Source: Candidatus Magnetominusculus dajiuhuensis
GTDB taxonomy: Bacteria > Nitrospirota > Thermodesulfovibrionia > Thermodesulfovibrionales > Magnetobacteriaceae
Reading direction: 5' to 3'
DNA length: 64,000 nucleotides
Assembly (NCBI GenBank): GCA_015233465.1
Contig: JADFXP010000003.1
Location: forward strand, 116,473-180,472
The translations under genes were made by a program, and so were the position numbers. Positions 8,581 through 18,217 of this stretch are shown piece after piece; the stretch's first letter is position 1; each line of letters opens with the position of its first letter. Under the pieces are notes generated by a model. The model made no database searches. It saw only the letters and a program-made list of their open reading frames with translations, and was not told the DNA's origin.

Positions 8581-10704
8581 ATGAAGAATTTGAATATAAA
8601 TATGCTCTTAACCTTTCTTAAAGAAGATATGAGTATGGATGATGGTAGTGAGATATTTAAAAAAAACTTATTGTCTATCTTAAAGCGATTTACATTATAT
8701 GAAGAAATAGATTATGAAAAAATATCTCCCCTTTTGAAAGATGTTTTAATAAATGAATTTAAAAAAATTCAAAACTCAATGAATAATTTAACGATAGTTG
8801 ATTATATTAAGCTGAACATACTTTTAACAAACAATGAATTATTAATTAATGAACTACTCTGGCTTTCTGAGCAAAAATTTATTATAAATCTTTCAGCTAG
8901 TTCATTAATCGTTGGGGCAAATAGATTAATAAATGAAAATCCAGTTGCTTCATATAATTTATTAAAAGCAGCAGGGAAAAAAATAAATAATCCAATAATC
9001 CTTAATTCTGCACAAGAGATATTGAAAAAACTTAATAAAAGTACTCTTTTAGCTGATCAAATAAAAATTAAAATTGCAGTCGCAGGTAATTGTACATTGG
9101 ATACTCTATCTAATTATTTAATCTTAGGAATGCTTTCATATAATATAGATGCAGATGTTTGGACTGTTCCATTTGATCAATGGGCAGCTCAAATTTTAGA
9201 TAATAACTCTGAACTTTATCGTTTTAATCCATCATTTTTAATTATATATCTCTCAAGTCTTGGTCTTACTGTAAGCGGGACAAGATTTAGTTTTGAAATA
9301 TTAAAGCTGCTTTCAGATTGTATTGATAAAATTTCCAGAGATACTTCAATTAAAATATTAATGATTTTACCAGAGCCAATGGAGGAAGAAAATAATCTTG
9401 GTTTAAATAATTATTCTTGGCGTAAAAACCTAATTTTTGAAATTATGAAACGCTTTGAAAATAGAGTAATTTTTATAGATACAGAGGCATTTATTTTAGA
9501 GATTGGGGTAAAGATTTGGTTTGCGTCAAGATATTGGTATCAAGCAAAATTTCCATGTCATCCCAATGCCCTTTTAAAACTTGGACATCGTGTAGCTTTA
9601 ATATTGGCACGTTGCATTATGATGCCTATCAAGGTTATTGCGATAGATTTAGATAATACTCTATGGGGAGGTGTTGTAGGTGAAGATGGGTGGGAAAATC
9701 TTAGAATGGATGTATATTCTACAGGCGGACCATTTATTAGATTACAAGCCTTTCTTAAAAATTTAAAAGATAATGGGATTGTTTTAGTTATTGTATCAAA
9801 AAATAATAATGAAGATATAACAGAAGTTTTTAAAAAAAGAGATGAAATGCTTTTAAAAATAGATGATTTTACATTAATTGAAGCAAACTGGTCTCCTAAG
9901 TCGGAAAATATAATGAATATTGCTAAGAAATTAAATATTAATCTTAATAATTTCTGCTTTATTGATGATTCTTTTTTTGAAAGAGAAGAAGTTAGGTCAA
10001 TATTACCAGAGGTAATTGTTCCTGAAATGCCGCAGTTGCCAGAAGATTATGTTTCTTTTTTGGTTAATACAGGGTTGTTTTATACTCCTATACAAACCGA
10101 AGAAGATAGAAATAGGTCAATCTTATATAAAACTGAACTAAATAGAAAAGATGCAATGCAAAAAAGCAAAGAAATCAATTCGTTTTTAGAAGAACTTGAT
10201 ATAAAGCTTCATGCCCAGCGAATAAATGATCAAAATATAAACAGAGTCGTACAGTTAATAAATAAGACAAACCAGTTTAATTTGACGACTAGAAGATATA
10301 GTTATGAACAAGTTGTAAGATTTGCAAAGGATGAAGAGATATTTTCATACTGTTATAAGGCAGAGGATAAATTTGGAGATATTGGTATAGTAGGCGTATT
10401 ATTAGCAAAGTCTGCAGAGTCGCAAGATTGTTATATAATTGATACATGGCTTCTTAGCTGCAGGGCAATGGGACGCACTATTGAATATGGAATGTTTGAT
10501 CATTTATTAAAATGGTTAAATAAAAAAGGCATTAATAGGTTGATTGGTGAAATTATTCCAACAAAAAAAAATATACCAATTAGACATTTATTATCTGATA
10601 TAGGGTTTTATAATATTGAAGATAAAGGTAATAATTCAAATTTATTTGAGTATAATGTTAGTCAATTGTTTGAAAAAAATGAATTTGTGGATTTGTTAAT
10701 GTAA
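8581..10704 (+). CDS. FkbH-like HAD-IIIC protein (acyl-ACP forming)
   Basis: 707 residues, somewhat longer than the 560-650 usual. The N-terminal ~330 residues resemble the FkbH SGNH-like part (IKIAVAGNCTLDTL). The HAD domain carries D356-L-D358-N-T-L-WGG, the second motif VSKNN (405-409) and CFIDD later. A GNAT-like C-terminal domain follows (DKFGDIGIVGVLL, SCRAMGRTIEYGMF). In FK520, zwittermicin and related pathways FkbH proteins take 1,3-bisphosphoglycerate, dephosphorylate it and load a glyceryl unit on an acyl carrier protein. The stop overlaps the MaoC-like ATG by one base, and an ACP follows at 11208, giving a ready partner. The product is probably a glyceryl-type acyl group for an amino sugar (inference). 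Confidence 0.85.
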   Translation: MKNLNINMLLTFLKEDMSMDDGSEIFKKNLLSILKRFTLYEEIDYEKISPLLKDVLINEFKKIQNSMNNLTIVDYIKLNILLTNNELLINELLWLSEQKFIINLSASSLIVGANRLINENPVASYNLLKAAGKKINNPIILNSAQEILKKLNKSTLLADQIKIKIAVAGNCTLDTLSNYLILGMLSYNIDADVWTVPFDQWAAQILDNNSELYRFNPSFLIIYLSSLGLTVSGTRFSFEILKLLSDCIDKISRDTSIKILMILPEPMEEENNLGLNNYSWRKNLIFEIMKRFENRVIFIDTEAFILEIGVKIWFASRYWYQAKFPCHPNALLKLGHRVALILARCIMMPIKVIAIDLDNTLWGGVVGEDGWENLRMDVYSTGGPFIRLQAFLKNLKDNGIVLVIVSKNNNEDITEVFKKRDEMLLKIDDFTLIEANWSPKSENIMNIAKKLNINLNNFCFIDDSFFEREEVRSILPEVIVPEMPQLPEDYVSFLVNTGLFYTPIQTEEDRNRSILYKTELNRKDAMQKSKEINSFLEELDIKLHAQRINDQNINRVVQLINKTNQFNLTTRRYSYEQVVRFAKDEEIFSYCYKAEDKFGDIGIVGVLLAKSAESQDCYIIDTWLLSCRAMGRTIEYGMFDHLLKWLNKKGINRLIGEIIPTKKNIPIRHLLSDIGFYNIEDKGNNSNLFEYNVSQLFEKNEFVDLLM

Positions 10705-11123
10705 TGGAAGAGTTAAAAACATTAGAAGAACTTAAGATAGGAGATACCTATAAGGATAGTTTAAAAATAACAAATGAATTACTTCAGGGATTTATTGAGT
10801 TAAGTAAAGATCAAGCTCCTGTTCATATAGATAGTGAACATGCAAAAAAAATGGGATTTAATAATATAATAGTGCCTGGATTTTTGGTAAGTCTTGGATA
10901 TTCAAGAATATTAGGTATGTTTTTGCCTGGAAGTAATACCATTATACATAATCTGCAAATTGATATGACAGCTCCAGTATATATTGATGATATAATTATA
11001 TATGAAGTAAATGTAAGCAGGTTAATACCGTCAGTAAAGGCTGTACAATTAAAACTTTCAGCATTCAATCAAGTTGGTATTCAAGTCAGTAAAGGATCCG
11101 CAGTTTGTGTTTTTCGTCTTTAA
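10704..11123 (+). CDS. MaoC-like hotdog-fold hydratase/dehydratase
   Basis: 139 residues, a single hotdog domain. Residues D36 and H41 in KDQAPVH have the Asp-x4-His spacing of the catalytic pair in R-specific enoyl hydratases, and GFNNIIVPGFL is the conserved loop after it. Enzymes of this family add or remove water on acyl-CoA or acyl-ACP thioesters. It sits between the FkbH-like gene (one-base overlap) and an ACP, so the substrate is likely an ACP-bound short acyl chain, for example dehydration of a hydroxyacyl unit. In the operon it has no paralogue. Confidence 0.8.
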   Translation: MEELKTLEELKIGDTYKDSLKITNELLQGFIELSKDQAPVHIDSEHAKKMGFNNIIVPGFLVSLGYSRILGMFLPGSNTIIHNLQIDMTAPVYIDDIIIYEVNVSRLIPSVKAVQLKLSAFNQVGIQVSKGSAVCVFRL

Positions 11124-11207
11124 ATTTAAAATATAATCTTGAGATAGTTGAAAGATGAATCTATGCAAAGACAATGGTATTTTTTTATTAGATAAAGGAG
11201 TATATAC

Positions 11208-11450
11208 ATGAGTGTAGCTAGAGTTGAAAGAGTCTTTCAGAAGGTCTTTGATGATAAAGAATTAAGTATTTTTAAAGAGATGATGGCAAAAGATGTTAAT
11301 GGATGGGATTCTTTTAATCACTTAAATCTTATACTTGCTTTAGAAATAGAATTTGATATATCATTTTCTACAGAAGAGATATCTGGGATTGCTAATGTTG
11401 GAGATTTAATAATCATTTTACAACAAAAAGGCTTTGACCTCTCATGGTAA
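11208..11450 (+). CDS. Acyl carrier protein (module 1)
   Basis: 80 residues with the four-helix ACP pattern. The phosphopantetheine serine is S35 in NGWDSFNHL. AAAGGAG stands 9-10 bases before the ATG. It differs clearly from the other two carrier proteins at 28722 and 42112. By position it accepts the acyl unit from the FkbH-like protein and presents it to the MaoC-like enzyme and the AAC(3)-fold acyltransferase directly downstream. Confidence 0.85.
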   Translation: MSVARVERVFQKVFDDKELSIFKEMMAKDVNGWDSFNHLNLILALEIEFDISFSTEEISGIANVGDLIIILQQKGFDLSW

Positions 11451-11461
11451 AAGTTTAAATT

Positions 11462-12382
11462 ATGAAGTTTATAAATAAAGAAGATATAATAAAAAGTCTT
11501 ATTGAAGTTGGAGTAAATAAAGGACAAACGATTTATATACAATCTGACCTTAGTACTATTGGTATGATTGAAGGCGCAAAGTCAAAAGAGGACTTTTGCA
11601 AGGTATATTTCGATTCTATTTTTGAACTAATAGGAAAAGACGGAACAATTGTAGTGCCTACATACAGCACACAGGTTGCAAGGTTTGATATAGATTTTAT
11701 TTGGGAAGAGACTCCATCATTAATGGGTATTTTTTCTGAATATATCAGATGTCATCCAGATAGTCTTAGAAGTATCCATCCGCTTAAATCTTTTTGCGCT
11801 ATAGGAAAGAAAAAAGAGGCAATTTGTGCAAATAATTCATCAAATGATTATGGATGGAATTCTCCTTTTCATAGGATGTTTCAACATAAAGCTAAATTAT
11901 TAACTTTAGGCCTTGAAAGCGGTTATGTAGTGGCTATTGTACACCATCTTGAAGCTTTTTATGGGGTACCTTATATATATAATAAACTTTTAAAATGGTC
12001 GCCGATAGTTAATGGCAAAATAGATGAACGCGTTTTTTTTTCTTCAGTCAGATACCTGACTCTCAATGTAGACGAATATGATTTAACAACATTTGTAAAA
12101 CATGTTAGGAAACTTGGAGGTGTAAAAAGCTCAAAATTAGGAATGTCTAGTGTTCATATGTCAGATTTTGAGCAGGTTTTTTTTGAAGGAATTCAACTCT
12201 TAAATAAAAATCCTTATGTGTTTTTGAAAAAAGCACCAGATTTTAAATATGGTGAAATACCCTTTGATGGACCAACTTATAAAGTTGATAATATTGCAGA
12301 AGATAAAGATATAACTAATATGAATAATATGAACTGGGAAGGATATTATTTGCTTGGGAAAAAAAGTATTGGAGGAGATTAG
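11462..12382 (+). CDS. AAC(3)-family N-acyltransferase
   Basis: 306 residues. The fold-defining motifs of the aminoglycoside 3-N-acetyltransferase family are present: LIGKDGTIVVPTYS, the SIHPLKSFCAIGKK block (family consensus SxHPxxSxxAxG), NDYGWNSPFHRM and LLTLGLESG followed by HHLE. Members found in glycan loci (for example in O-antigen and flagellin clusters) acylate amino sugars and are not resistance genes. The ATG is 11 bases after the ACP stop, so the most economical reading is transfer of the ACP-bound acyl unit of module 1 to a sugar amine. The exact acceptor cannot be deduced. Confidence 0.8.
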   Translation: MKFINKEDIIKSLIEVGVNKGQTIYIQSDLSTIGMIEGAKSKEDFCKVYFDSIFELIGKDGTIVVPTYSTQVARFDIDFIWEETPSLMGIFSEYIRCHPDSLRSIHPLKSFCAIGKKKEAICANNSSNDYGWNSPFHRMFQHKAKLLTLGLESGYVVAIVHHLEAFYGVPYIYNKLLKWSPIVNGKIDERVFFSSVRYLTLNVDEYDLTTFVKHVRKLGGVKSSKLGMSSVHMSDFEQVFFEGIQLLNKNPYVFLKKAPDFKYGEIPFDGPTYKVDNIAEDKDITNMNNMNWEGYYLLGKKSIGGD

Positions 12383-12584
12383 AAAGTTTAATAAATATTT
12401 GTTAATTAGTGATATTTTATGGATAATAACCTGCAATATTAAAGGATTTCCTTTTATAAAAATGAAGCTATTGTATTTTGAAAATAATTAAAATGATCTA
12501 AAAAGCATATAGTATTTTAATAAAACATCCTGATGTTTTGTTACTGGATTGGTTATTAAAAATATTTATGATAATTAAATAATA
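12383..12584. other. Intergenic stretch with a small hairpin
   Basis: About 200 bases without a gene, AT-rich. The only structure seen is a perfect 8-base inverted repeat, AAAACATC at 12522-12529 and GATGTTTT at 12532-12539, with a two-base loop and no following T-run. It could be a weak terminator or a relic; no coding remnant was found on either strand. The gap separates module 1 from the exporter gene. Confidence 0.35.
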
Positions 12585-14387
12585 TTGAAAAATGATCTAA
12601 AAATAATATTATGGTTTTTACGTCCTTACCGCGTAATAGTTTTTCTTATATTCATTTTTTTATTCATTTATTCCATACTTGAAGCTACTGCAATAGGTTC
12701 ATTTTATCCAGTGATAAATAGTATATTATCAAATAATATTACAAATGATCACGCTGGAAAGCTGCTTAATTTCCTAAATCTACTCTCTGATCTTCTTCCT
12801 TTTAAAGAAAAGATTATTTCCTCTTGTGTATTTCTAATAATAATGGTTATTTTAAGTAATATTTTAGGATTTTTTTCTGAATCGTATGCAATATTCCATC
12901 GTTATGGACTTCATGCTAAATTTCTTCAAGATGTTTATAAGAGATTAATTAATAATCATTATCTATTTTTCATTGAGAGCAGACATGGAGACATAATTTA
13001 TGTCGGAATGAACGCCTCACAGTCTGTAGGTGAGATGTTGTTATATTTTCCTAGGATAGGAGTAGAAATATTCCGCATTTTTGCTATTATTATACTTATG
13101 ATAAGTATATCATTTAAGGTTACTTTTACAATATTTATTATTATTTTAATATTCGGTATGATTATACATCTTCTATCTAATAAATTAATCCATCCTATTG
13201 CAAATTCTCTTCAAAATACGCTATCTGAAATCACATCTGTATTTACAGAATCAATGTCAGGTATTAGACAAATAAAGATATTTAACAGTATGGTTACTTG
13301 GATAAATATATATGCTCATCAACTTAACCTTGGGAAAAATCTGATGATAAAAAATGGCGTAGTGAATCTAATTCCAAACCGCTTGATTCAGGTGCTTGGA
13401 GTAGGTTCAATAGTAGTATCTATTTTATATTTAAAATTGTTTCAGTCTAATCAGTTTACGGAATTTCTTCCTATAATAGCAGTTTATGTCTTATCGCTGC
13501 AGCGTCTTATGCCTTCAATTATTAATATCGGAAATTACTGGATGGGATTAAAAGGGCTTGCGCCAAGACTTAAAATTACATATGAAATATTAAATGATAA
13601 GTCATTTTTGATTAATCAAGGCGATGTTGATTTTACTGGACTTCAAGATGAAATTGAGATTAAGGATATATCATTTTCCTATCCTAATAGGACAAATGTA
13701 ATAAAAAATATTTCTCTCAAAATCAAGGTAAAAGAGACGATTGCAATAGTTGGCGAATCTGGTTCAGGCAAGTCAACGCTTGCAGATATTCTTGTAAGGC
13801 TTTTTGAACCTCAGTCTGGTAATATCTTAATAGACGGTATAGATTATATGAGATTTAACCGCTCTTCTTATCTAAATAGAATTGGAATGGTTACTCAGGA
13901 TACATTTATCTTTCATTCCACAATTGCAGAAAATATTAAGATGGGAAAACTTGATGCTGTGGATAATGAAATAATAAACGCAGCAAAGATTGCAAATGCC
14001 CATGACTTTGTAATGGAATTGCCTCTTGGCTATAATACAGTAGTTGGGGACAGGGGGATAAAGCTCTCAGGCGGACAGAGGCAGCGTATAGCAATAGCAA
14101 GGGCTATAATTCGCAATCCTGATATTTTAATATTAGATGAGGCAACGAGCGCACTTGATAATCTCTCTGAAGGATTAGTAAAGGCAGCGCTTAAATCTGC
14201 CGGAGTAGATAGGACAAACATAATAATAGCCCATAGACTTTCAACCGTTGAACATGCAGACAGGATTTATGTTATAGATAATGGTACAATAGTAGAATGT
14301 GGAACGCATGATGAATTATTACAAAAAAATGGTTTATATAGCAGGCAGTATCTAAAGGAATATAATGGCGCAGGGAAAAAAAATTAA
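12585..14387 (+). CDS. ABC exporter (MsbA/PglK-like), fused permease-ATPase
   Basis: 600 residues. The N-terminal half has about six membrane helices. The ATPase half shows Walker A GESGSGKST, the signature LSGGQRQRIAIARA, Walker B ILILDEATSALD and the H-loop AHRLST. Size and layout fit homodimeric flippases that move lipid-linked glycans (PglK) or lipid A (MsbA); the permease segment ending in VYVLSLQRLMPSIINI resembles PglK-type transporters. The frame opens with a TTG at 12585 right after a stop and has no nearby ATG, so TTG is taken as the start. Its setting inside the glycan locus favours flipping of an undecaprenyl-linked glycan. Confidence 0.85.
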   Translation: MKNDLKIILWFLRPYRVIVFLIFIFLFIYSILEATAIGSFYPVINSILSNNITNDHAGKLLNFLNLLSDLLPFKEKIISSCVFLIIMVILSNILGFFSESYAIFHRYGLHAKFLQDVYKRLINNHYLFFIESRHGDIIYVGMNASQSVGEMLLYFPRIGVEIFRIFAIIILMISISFKVTFTIFIIILIFGMIIHLLSNKLIHPIANSLQNTLSEITSVFTESMSGIRQIKIFNSMVTWINIYAHQLNLGKNLMIKNGVVNLIPNRLIQVLGVGSIVVSILYLKLFQSNQFTEFLPIIAVYVLSLQRLMPSIINIGNYWMGLKGLAPRLKITYEILNDKSFLINQGDVDFTGLQDEIEIKDISFSYPNRTNVIKNISLKIKVKETIAIVGESGSGKSTLADILVRLFEPQSGNILIDGIDYMRFNRSSYLNRIGMVTQDTFIFHSTIAENIKMGKLDAVDNEIINAAKIANAHDFVMELPLGYNTVVGDRGIKLSGGQRQRIAIARAIIRNPDILILDEATSALDNLSEGLVKAALKSAGVDRTNIIIAHRLSTVEHADRIYVIDNGTIVECGTHDELLQKNGLYSRQYLKEYNGAGKKN

Positions 14388-14431
14388 TAATGTGAGGCAG
14401 GTCTTATACATGCTCAATATAAGGTAATCAA

Positions 14432-15664
14432 ATGGAAAAGAGATATAGTGTTATTTTTACTGGTAAGATAATAGAGGGTTTTTCTGAAGACGCTGTAAGA
14501 GAAAATCTGATAAGAATTTATGGTAAAAGAGGCGATGATCAGATGTTAAATGCCTTTTTTAGTGGTAAGAATATTATTTTATTAAAAAACTTGTCATATG
14601 AGGAAGCGGATAAGGGAATTGATCGTTTTGAAGGAGCAGGACTTGATTGTGTAGCGGTAATTGTTGAGTCTCAACCTGAGTATTCTCCTGATGAAACTTA
14701 TAATTTAATCTTTACTGGAGTTTTTATAGAGGGATTAGATAAGGATCAGATTAGAGATAATATTAATAATATTTATGGCAAAAGAAATGGAGATCAAGTA
14801 ATTGATAATTTTTTTAAGGGTTCTGAGATAATCCTGATGAAAAATTTAAATCATAAATCTGTAAATATTAATTTGGCTAGATTTGAACAAGCGGGACTTA
14901 AATGTATTATTAAAACAGTAAAGGATATTAAAGATTTATCTTCTATAGAAATGGATGGTTTAAATGAAAATAAATCTGAATCCGTAAAAATAAGAATTTT
15001 TGATGATAAAAAGAAAATAACAACTAATAATTTTATTGAAAAAAATAAAGATATATCTAATAAAAAAGAAGAACCATTGCCCAATGGTTTTTTTAGAGCA
15101 AGTAAGAAACTTGCTGAAGAGCAGTTTTGTAGAAACTGTAATGGAAATTTTTCAGAAGGTCAAGCTGTAATCAAGTGTGAGAAGTGCGGTTATTATTATG
15201 ACAAGTTATGCTGGGAAAAAAATAAAGGCTGTAGTGCCAGAGAATGTGAGAATTATGCTGGACCAAGGACTGAACAAAAAACTGAGACCAAAAAGACTTT
15301 TAATTTGGTCATGGGAAAAGATGCTGAAGATATAAAGGCAGCCGTTGTTGCAGGAATTATAAGCGGTGGAATTACCCTTATTGTCACTTTAATTGCTATT
15401 TTTCGGAAAGAGGATTTATTTGGACTTGGATTCAGTATTTATAATGTTTTAGATGTACTTTTGATATTTGGTTTAACTTTTGGCATTTATAAAAAGAGTC
15501 GTTCCTGCGCTCTTGCTATGTTAATATATTTTTTAGTCAGTAAGATCTATATAATTTATCAAACAGGAAAATTTCAAGGAGGATTTTTAGCCGTTTTATT
15601 TATATATTTTTTTTATCGTGGAGTAAGGGGTACATTTAATTATCATCAGGCTGCAAAGAGTTGA
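14432..15664 (+). CDS. Tandem-repeat zinc-ribbon membrane protein (paralogue 1)
   Basis: 410 residues, function unknown. Two homologous ~72-residue repeats lie at about 5-76 and 90-160, each with a FTG..IEG start, YGKR.GDQ, F..G..IIL.KNL and a RFE.AGL.C end. A low-complexity charged linker leads to a Cys-rich block (CRNC, CEKC, CW, GC, C; about residues 230-275) that looks like a RING-type or double zinc ribbon. The C-terminal ~110 residues hold three or four membrane helices ending in FFYRGVRGTFNYHQA. The gene directly downstream is a full-length paralogue. Similar FTG-type domains occur in hypothetical proteobacterial membrane proteins. Probably sits in the inner membrane with the repeats in the cytoplasm (inference). 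Confidence 0.8.
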   Translation: MEKRYSVIFTGKIIEGFSEDAVRENLIRIYGKRGDDQMLNAFFSGKNIILLKNLSYEEADKGIDRFEGAGLDCVAVIVESQPEYSPDETYNLIFTGVFIEGLDKDQIRDNINNIYGKRNGDQVIDNFFKGSEIILMKNLNHKSVNINLARFEQAGLKCIIKTVKDIKDLSSIEMDGLNENKSESVKIRIFDDKKKITTNNFIEKNKDISNKKEEPLPNGFFRASKKLAEEQFCRNCNGNFSEGQAVIKCEKCGYYYDKLCWEKNKGCSARECENYAGPRTEQKTETKKTFNLVMGKDAEDIKAAVVAGIISGGITLIVTLIAIFRKEDLFGLGFSIYNVLDVLLIFGLTFGIYKKSRSCALAMLIYFLVSKIYIIYQTGKFQGGFLAVLFIYFFYRGVRGTFNYHQAAKS

Positions 15665-15744
15665 AAGATATATAGATTATTTTTAAAAAAATAGTTATAC
15701 TCTTTAGGTAAGTTACACAAATTATTGAGGTGTTCAAATAAAAT

Positions 15745-17016
15745 ATGGATAAGAAATACAATATAATTTTCACTGGGAATTTATTAGAAGGTTTTGATAA
15801 AGATCAGGTATGGGAAAATCTCTCCAATGTCTATGGTCAAAGAAGCGATGATCTTAAACTGGAGGCTTTTTTTACTGGCAGGATGATTGTCCTTTCAAGA
15901 AATCTGGTATATGAGGATGCGGATAATGTGCTTGATATATTTGAGGCAGCAGGGCTTGATTGTGTCGCAGTCCCTGAAGAGATAGAAGAACCAGCAGATA
16001 AAGTCTTACTAAATGGTGATTATAATCTGGTATACACAGGTATTATTAAAGAAGGATTTTCTAAAGATCAAGTTAAAGAAAACCTTAGTAATTTTTATGG
16101 TAAAAGAGGGAGTGATCAATTAATCGAAACCTTTATTGCTGGAAAACAGATAATCTTGATGAAGAAAGTAAACCTCAAGGTTGCTAAAATGAATTTAGTC
16201 CTTTATGAAGAATCTGGGTTACAGTGTATGATTGAACCAACTCAAGAAGAAAAAAATGCAGTTTCTCCTGAGATGGAAGATATAGAAGATATCATAGAGG
16301 AGCAAGCAGAAGACTCTTTAAGGGTTTTTGCTGATACTGGCAAGGCTAAGCCTCAAGCGCTGCCTGAAAAACGAGCGCCTATACCTATTTTAAAAGAAAC
16401 CCCTATGAAGTCGGGATTTTTTAGGGCTAATAAGAAAATAACTGAGGAACATTTTTGTCAGAATTGTAAGGGCAAATTTATAGTAGATCAAGAGATAACA
16501 AAATGCCCTAAGTGTGGTGTTTATTATGACAGGCCTTGCTGGGAGAAAAATGGAGGATGTCTTCAGCCTGAATGTGCAAGCCATTTAAGACAAAAGGCAA
16601 TTGGACAGACTGCTCCAAAAAAGAGCTATAAAATTGATGCAGACCTTGATGTTAAGGATATTCGATCTGCCATTATTGCCGGCTTATTAAGCGGAATGTT
16701 AACGCTTTCTGCTGTTATATTATCAAGGCTAAGCCATTATGATTTTACACGTCTGGGTTATGGTCTCTATACGCTTTTGGATATATTTATAATATATTTA
16801 TTAATCTTTGGAATTTATATGCGCAGCCGAGTATGCGCGATAATATTGTTTATTTATTTTGTTTTCAGCAGGACATTTATTGTGATTGAAACAAGGCAAA
16901 TACCCGGATGGTTTATTGTATTTTTATTTGGATATTTTTATTATAGAGGGATTAGAGGAACATTCAATTATCATAGGGCTTATAATAATAGAAAAAAGGA
17001 AAATTCAAATAATTAA
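15745..17016 (+). CDS. Tandem-repeat zinc-ribbon membrane protein (paralogue 2)
   Basis: 423 residues, the same architecture as the gene before it: two FTG-type repeats (about 5-75 and 92-165), an acidic linker, a Cys block (CQNC, CPKC, CW, GC, C) and a C-terminal membrane region ending in YFYYRGIRGTFNYHRAY. The two proteins share motif order throughout but have drifted strongly, so this is an old tandem duplication. The stop at 17014-17016 abuts the ATG of the LegC-like aminotransferase with no gap, which places it in the same transcript as sugar genes. Role unknown. Confidence 0.8.
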   Translation: MDKKYNIIFTGNLLEGFDKDQVWENLSNVYGQRSDDLKLEAFFTGRMIVLSRNLVYEDADNVLDIFEAAGLDCVAVPEEIEEPADKVLLNGDYNLVYTGIIKEGFSKDQVKENLSNFYGKRGSDQLIETFIAGKQIILMKKVNLKVAKMNLVLYEESGLQCMIEPTQEEKNAVSPEMEDIEDIIEEQAEDSLRVFADTGKAKPQALPEKRAPIPILKETPMKSGFFRANKKITEEHFCQNCKGKFIVDQEITKCPKCGVYYDRPCWEKNGGCLQPECASHLRQKAIGQTAPKKSYKIDADLDVKDIRSAIIAGLLSGMLTLSAVILSRLSHYDFTRLGYGLYTLLDIFIIYLLIFGIYMRSRVCAIILFIYFVFSRTFIVIETRQIPGWFIVFLFGYFYYRGIRGTFNYHRAYNNRKKENSNN

Positions 17017-18177
17017 ATGTCAAAGACTGTAGAGAAGACATTTCAAATCTTAAAAGAATTATTACCTAATGGAGCGTCTTTACATGAACCATCATTAAAA
17101 GGCAGAGAGCTTTCATATGTCAAGGAATGTATTGATACAGGATGGGTCTCATCTGCTGGTTCATATGTCAATCGTTTTGAGAGTGATCTTGCAGCTATAA
17201 CAGGCGTAAAACATGCGATAGCAGTAGTAAATGGGACTGCTGCGCTGCATATATGTCTTAAATATTGCGGAGTGCAGGCGGCAGATGAGGTATTAATTCC
17301 AGCAGTTACCTTTGTAGCCACCGCAAATGCTGTCTCATATTGCGGGGCAGTTCCTCATTTTATTGATAGTTCTATGGAAACCTTAGGTGTTGATCCTATT
17401 AAACTAGGTATATATTTAGACCGCATATTAATAAAAAAAGGCGGTTATTCGTTTAATAAAGAGACTGGCAGGCGGGTAAAGGCTTGTATTGCCGTGCATA
17501 CCTATGGACATCCTGTTGATCTTGACCCATTGATAGATATTTGTAAGGCTCATTATATTGATTTGATAGAAGATGCTGCAGAATCTCTTGGATCATATTA
17601 TAAAGGAAGGCATACTGGAGGATTTGGAGATGTTTCGTCTTTAAGTTTTAATGGAAATAAAATTGTAACTACAGGCGGAGGCGGGGCTATATTGACTAAT
17701 GATTCTGAAATAGCCTCACAGATAAAGCATATTACAACAACTGCAAAGTTACCGCATGTCTGGGATTTTGTTCATGATGAAGTTGGATATAACTTTCGTC
17801 TTCCAAATATTAATTCAGCCCTTGGATGCGCGCAGCTTGAGCAGTTACCTGGATTTATAGAGAAAAAACGCGCAAATGCCTTAAAATATCAAGAGGCATT
17901 TAAAGATGTTGATGGAATAAAGGTTTTTTGCGAGCCTGCATTTGCAAGGAGTAATTATTGGTTAAACGTATTACTTTTGGATGTTGGTTCTATAGAGGTG
18001 CGGAATTTAATACTGAAAAAGACTAATGAGGCAGGAATAATGACGCGGCCTGTATGGGTGCTTTTAAATAAACTTCAGATGTATAAAGATTGTCCAAAGA
18101 TGGATTTAACAACAGCCTCAGATATAGAGGCAAGACTTATAAATATTCCAAGCAGTGCAAGATTGTTTGAAATGTAG
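17017..18177 (+). CDS. legC: LegC-type nucleotide-sugar aminotransferase
   Basis: 386 residues, DegT/DnrJ/EryC1/StrS family of PLP enzymes. HEPSLKGRELSYVKECID and WVSSAGSYVNRFE are diagnostic of the LegC branch, which transfers an amino group to C4 of a 4-keto-6-deoxy-N-acetylhexosamine nucleotide in the legionaminate/bacillosamine-type pathways. The PLP lysine is K215 in FNGNKIVTTGGGG; D186 in EDAAES contacts the ring nitrogen. The partner 4,6-dehydratase (LegB) is not seen in the window. Neighbours downstream (NeuC/LegG, NeuB/LegI, NeuD-like, PtmE-like) complete most of a legionaminate-type route. Confidence 0.85.
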   Translation: MSKTVEKTFQILKELLPNGASLHEPSLKGRELSYVKECIDTGWVSSAGSYVNRFESDLAAITGVKHAIAVVNGTAALHICLKYCGVQAADEVLIPAVTFVATANAVSYCGAVPHFIDSSMETLGVDPIKLGIYLDRILIKKGGYSFNKETGRRVKACIAVHTYGHPVDLDPLIDICKAHYIDLIEDAAESLGSYYKGRHTGGFGDVSSLSFNGNKIVTTGGGGAILTNDSEIASQIKHITTTAKLPHVWDFVHDEVGYNFRLPNINSALGCAQLEQLPGFIEKKRANALKYQEAFKDVDGIKVFCEPAFARSNYWLNVLLLDVGSIEVRNLILKKTNEAGIMTRPVWVLLNKLQMYKDCPKMDLTTASDIEARLINIPSSARLFEM

Positions 18178-18178
18178 G

Positions 18179-18193
18179 GCACGATGAGCGTGC
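18179..18193. repeat. Short GC-rich hairpin after legC
   Basis: GCACG (18179-18183) and CGTGC (18189-18193) form a five-base stem with a five-base loop, three bases after the aminotransferase stop. The following TGCTGAGTATTAAG faintly resembles the end of the palindromic repeat family found elsewhere in the window, so this may be a decayed copy. No T-run follows. Confidence 0.3.
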
Positions 18194-18217
18194 TGCTGAG
18201 TATTAAGGAGAATATAT

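Noticed and set aside
11462..12382. Aminoglycoside resistance gene
   Set aside because: AAC(3) fold is shared by sugar N-acyltransferases; the ACP and FkbH-like neighbours point to glycan acylation.
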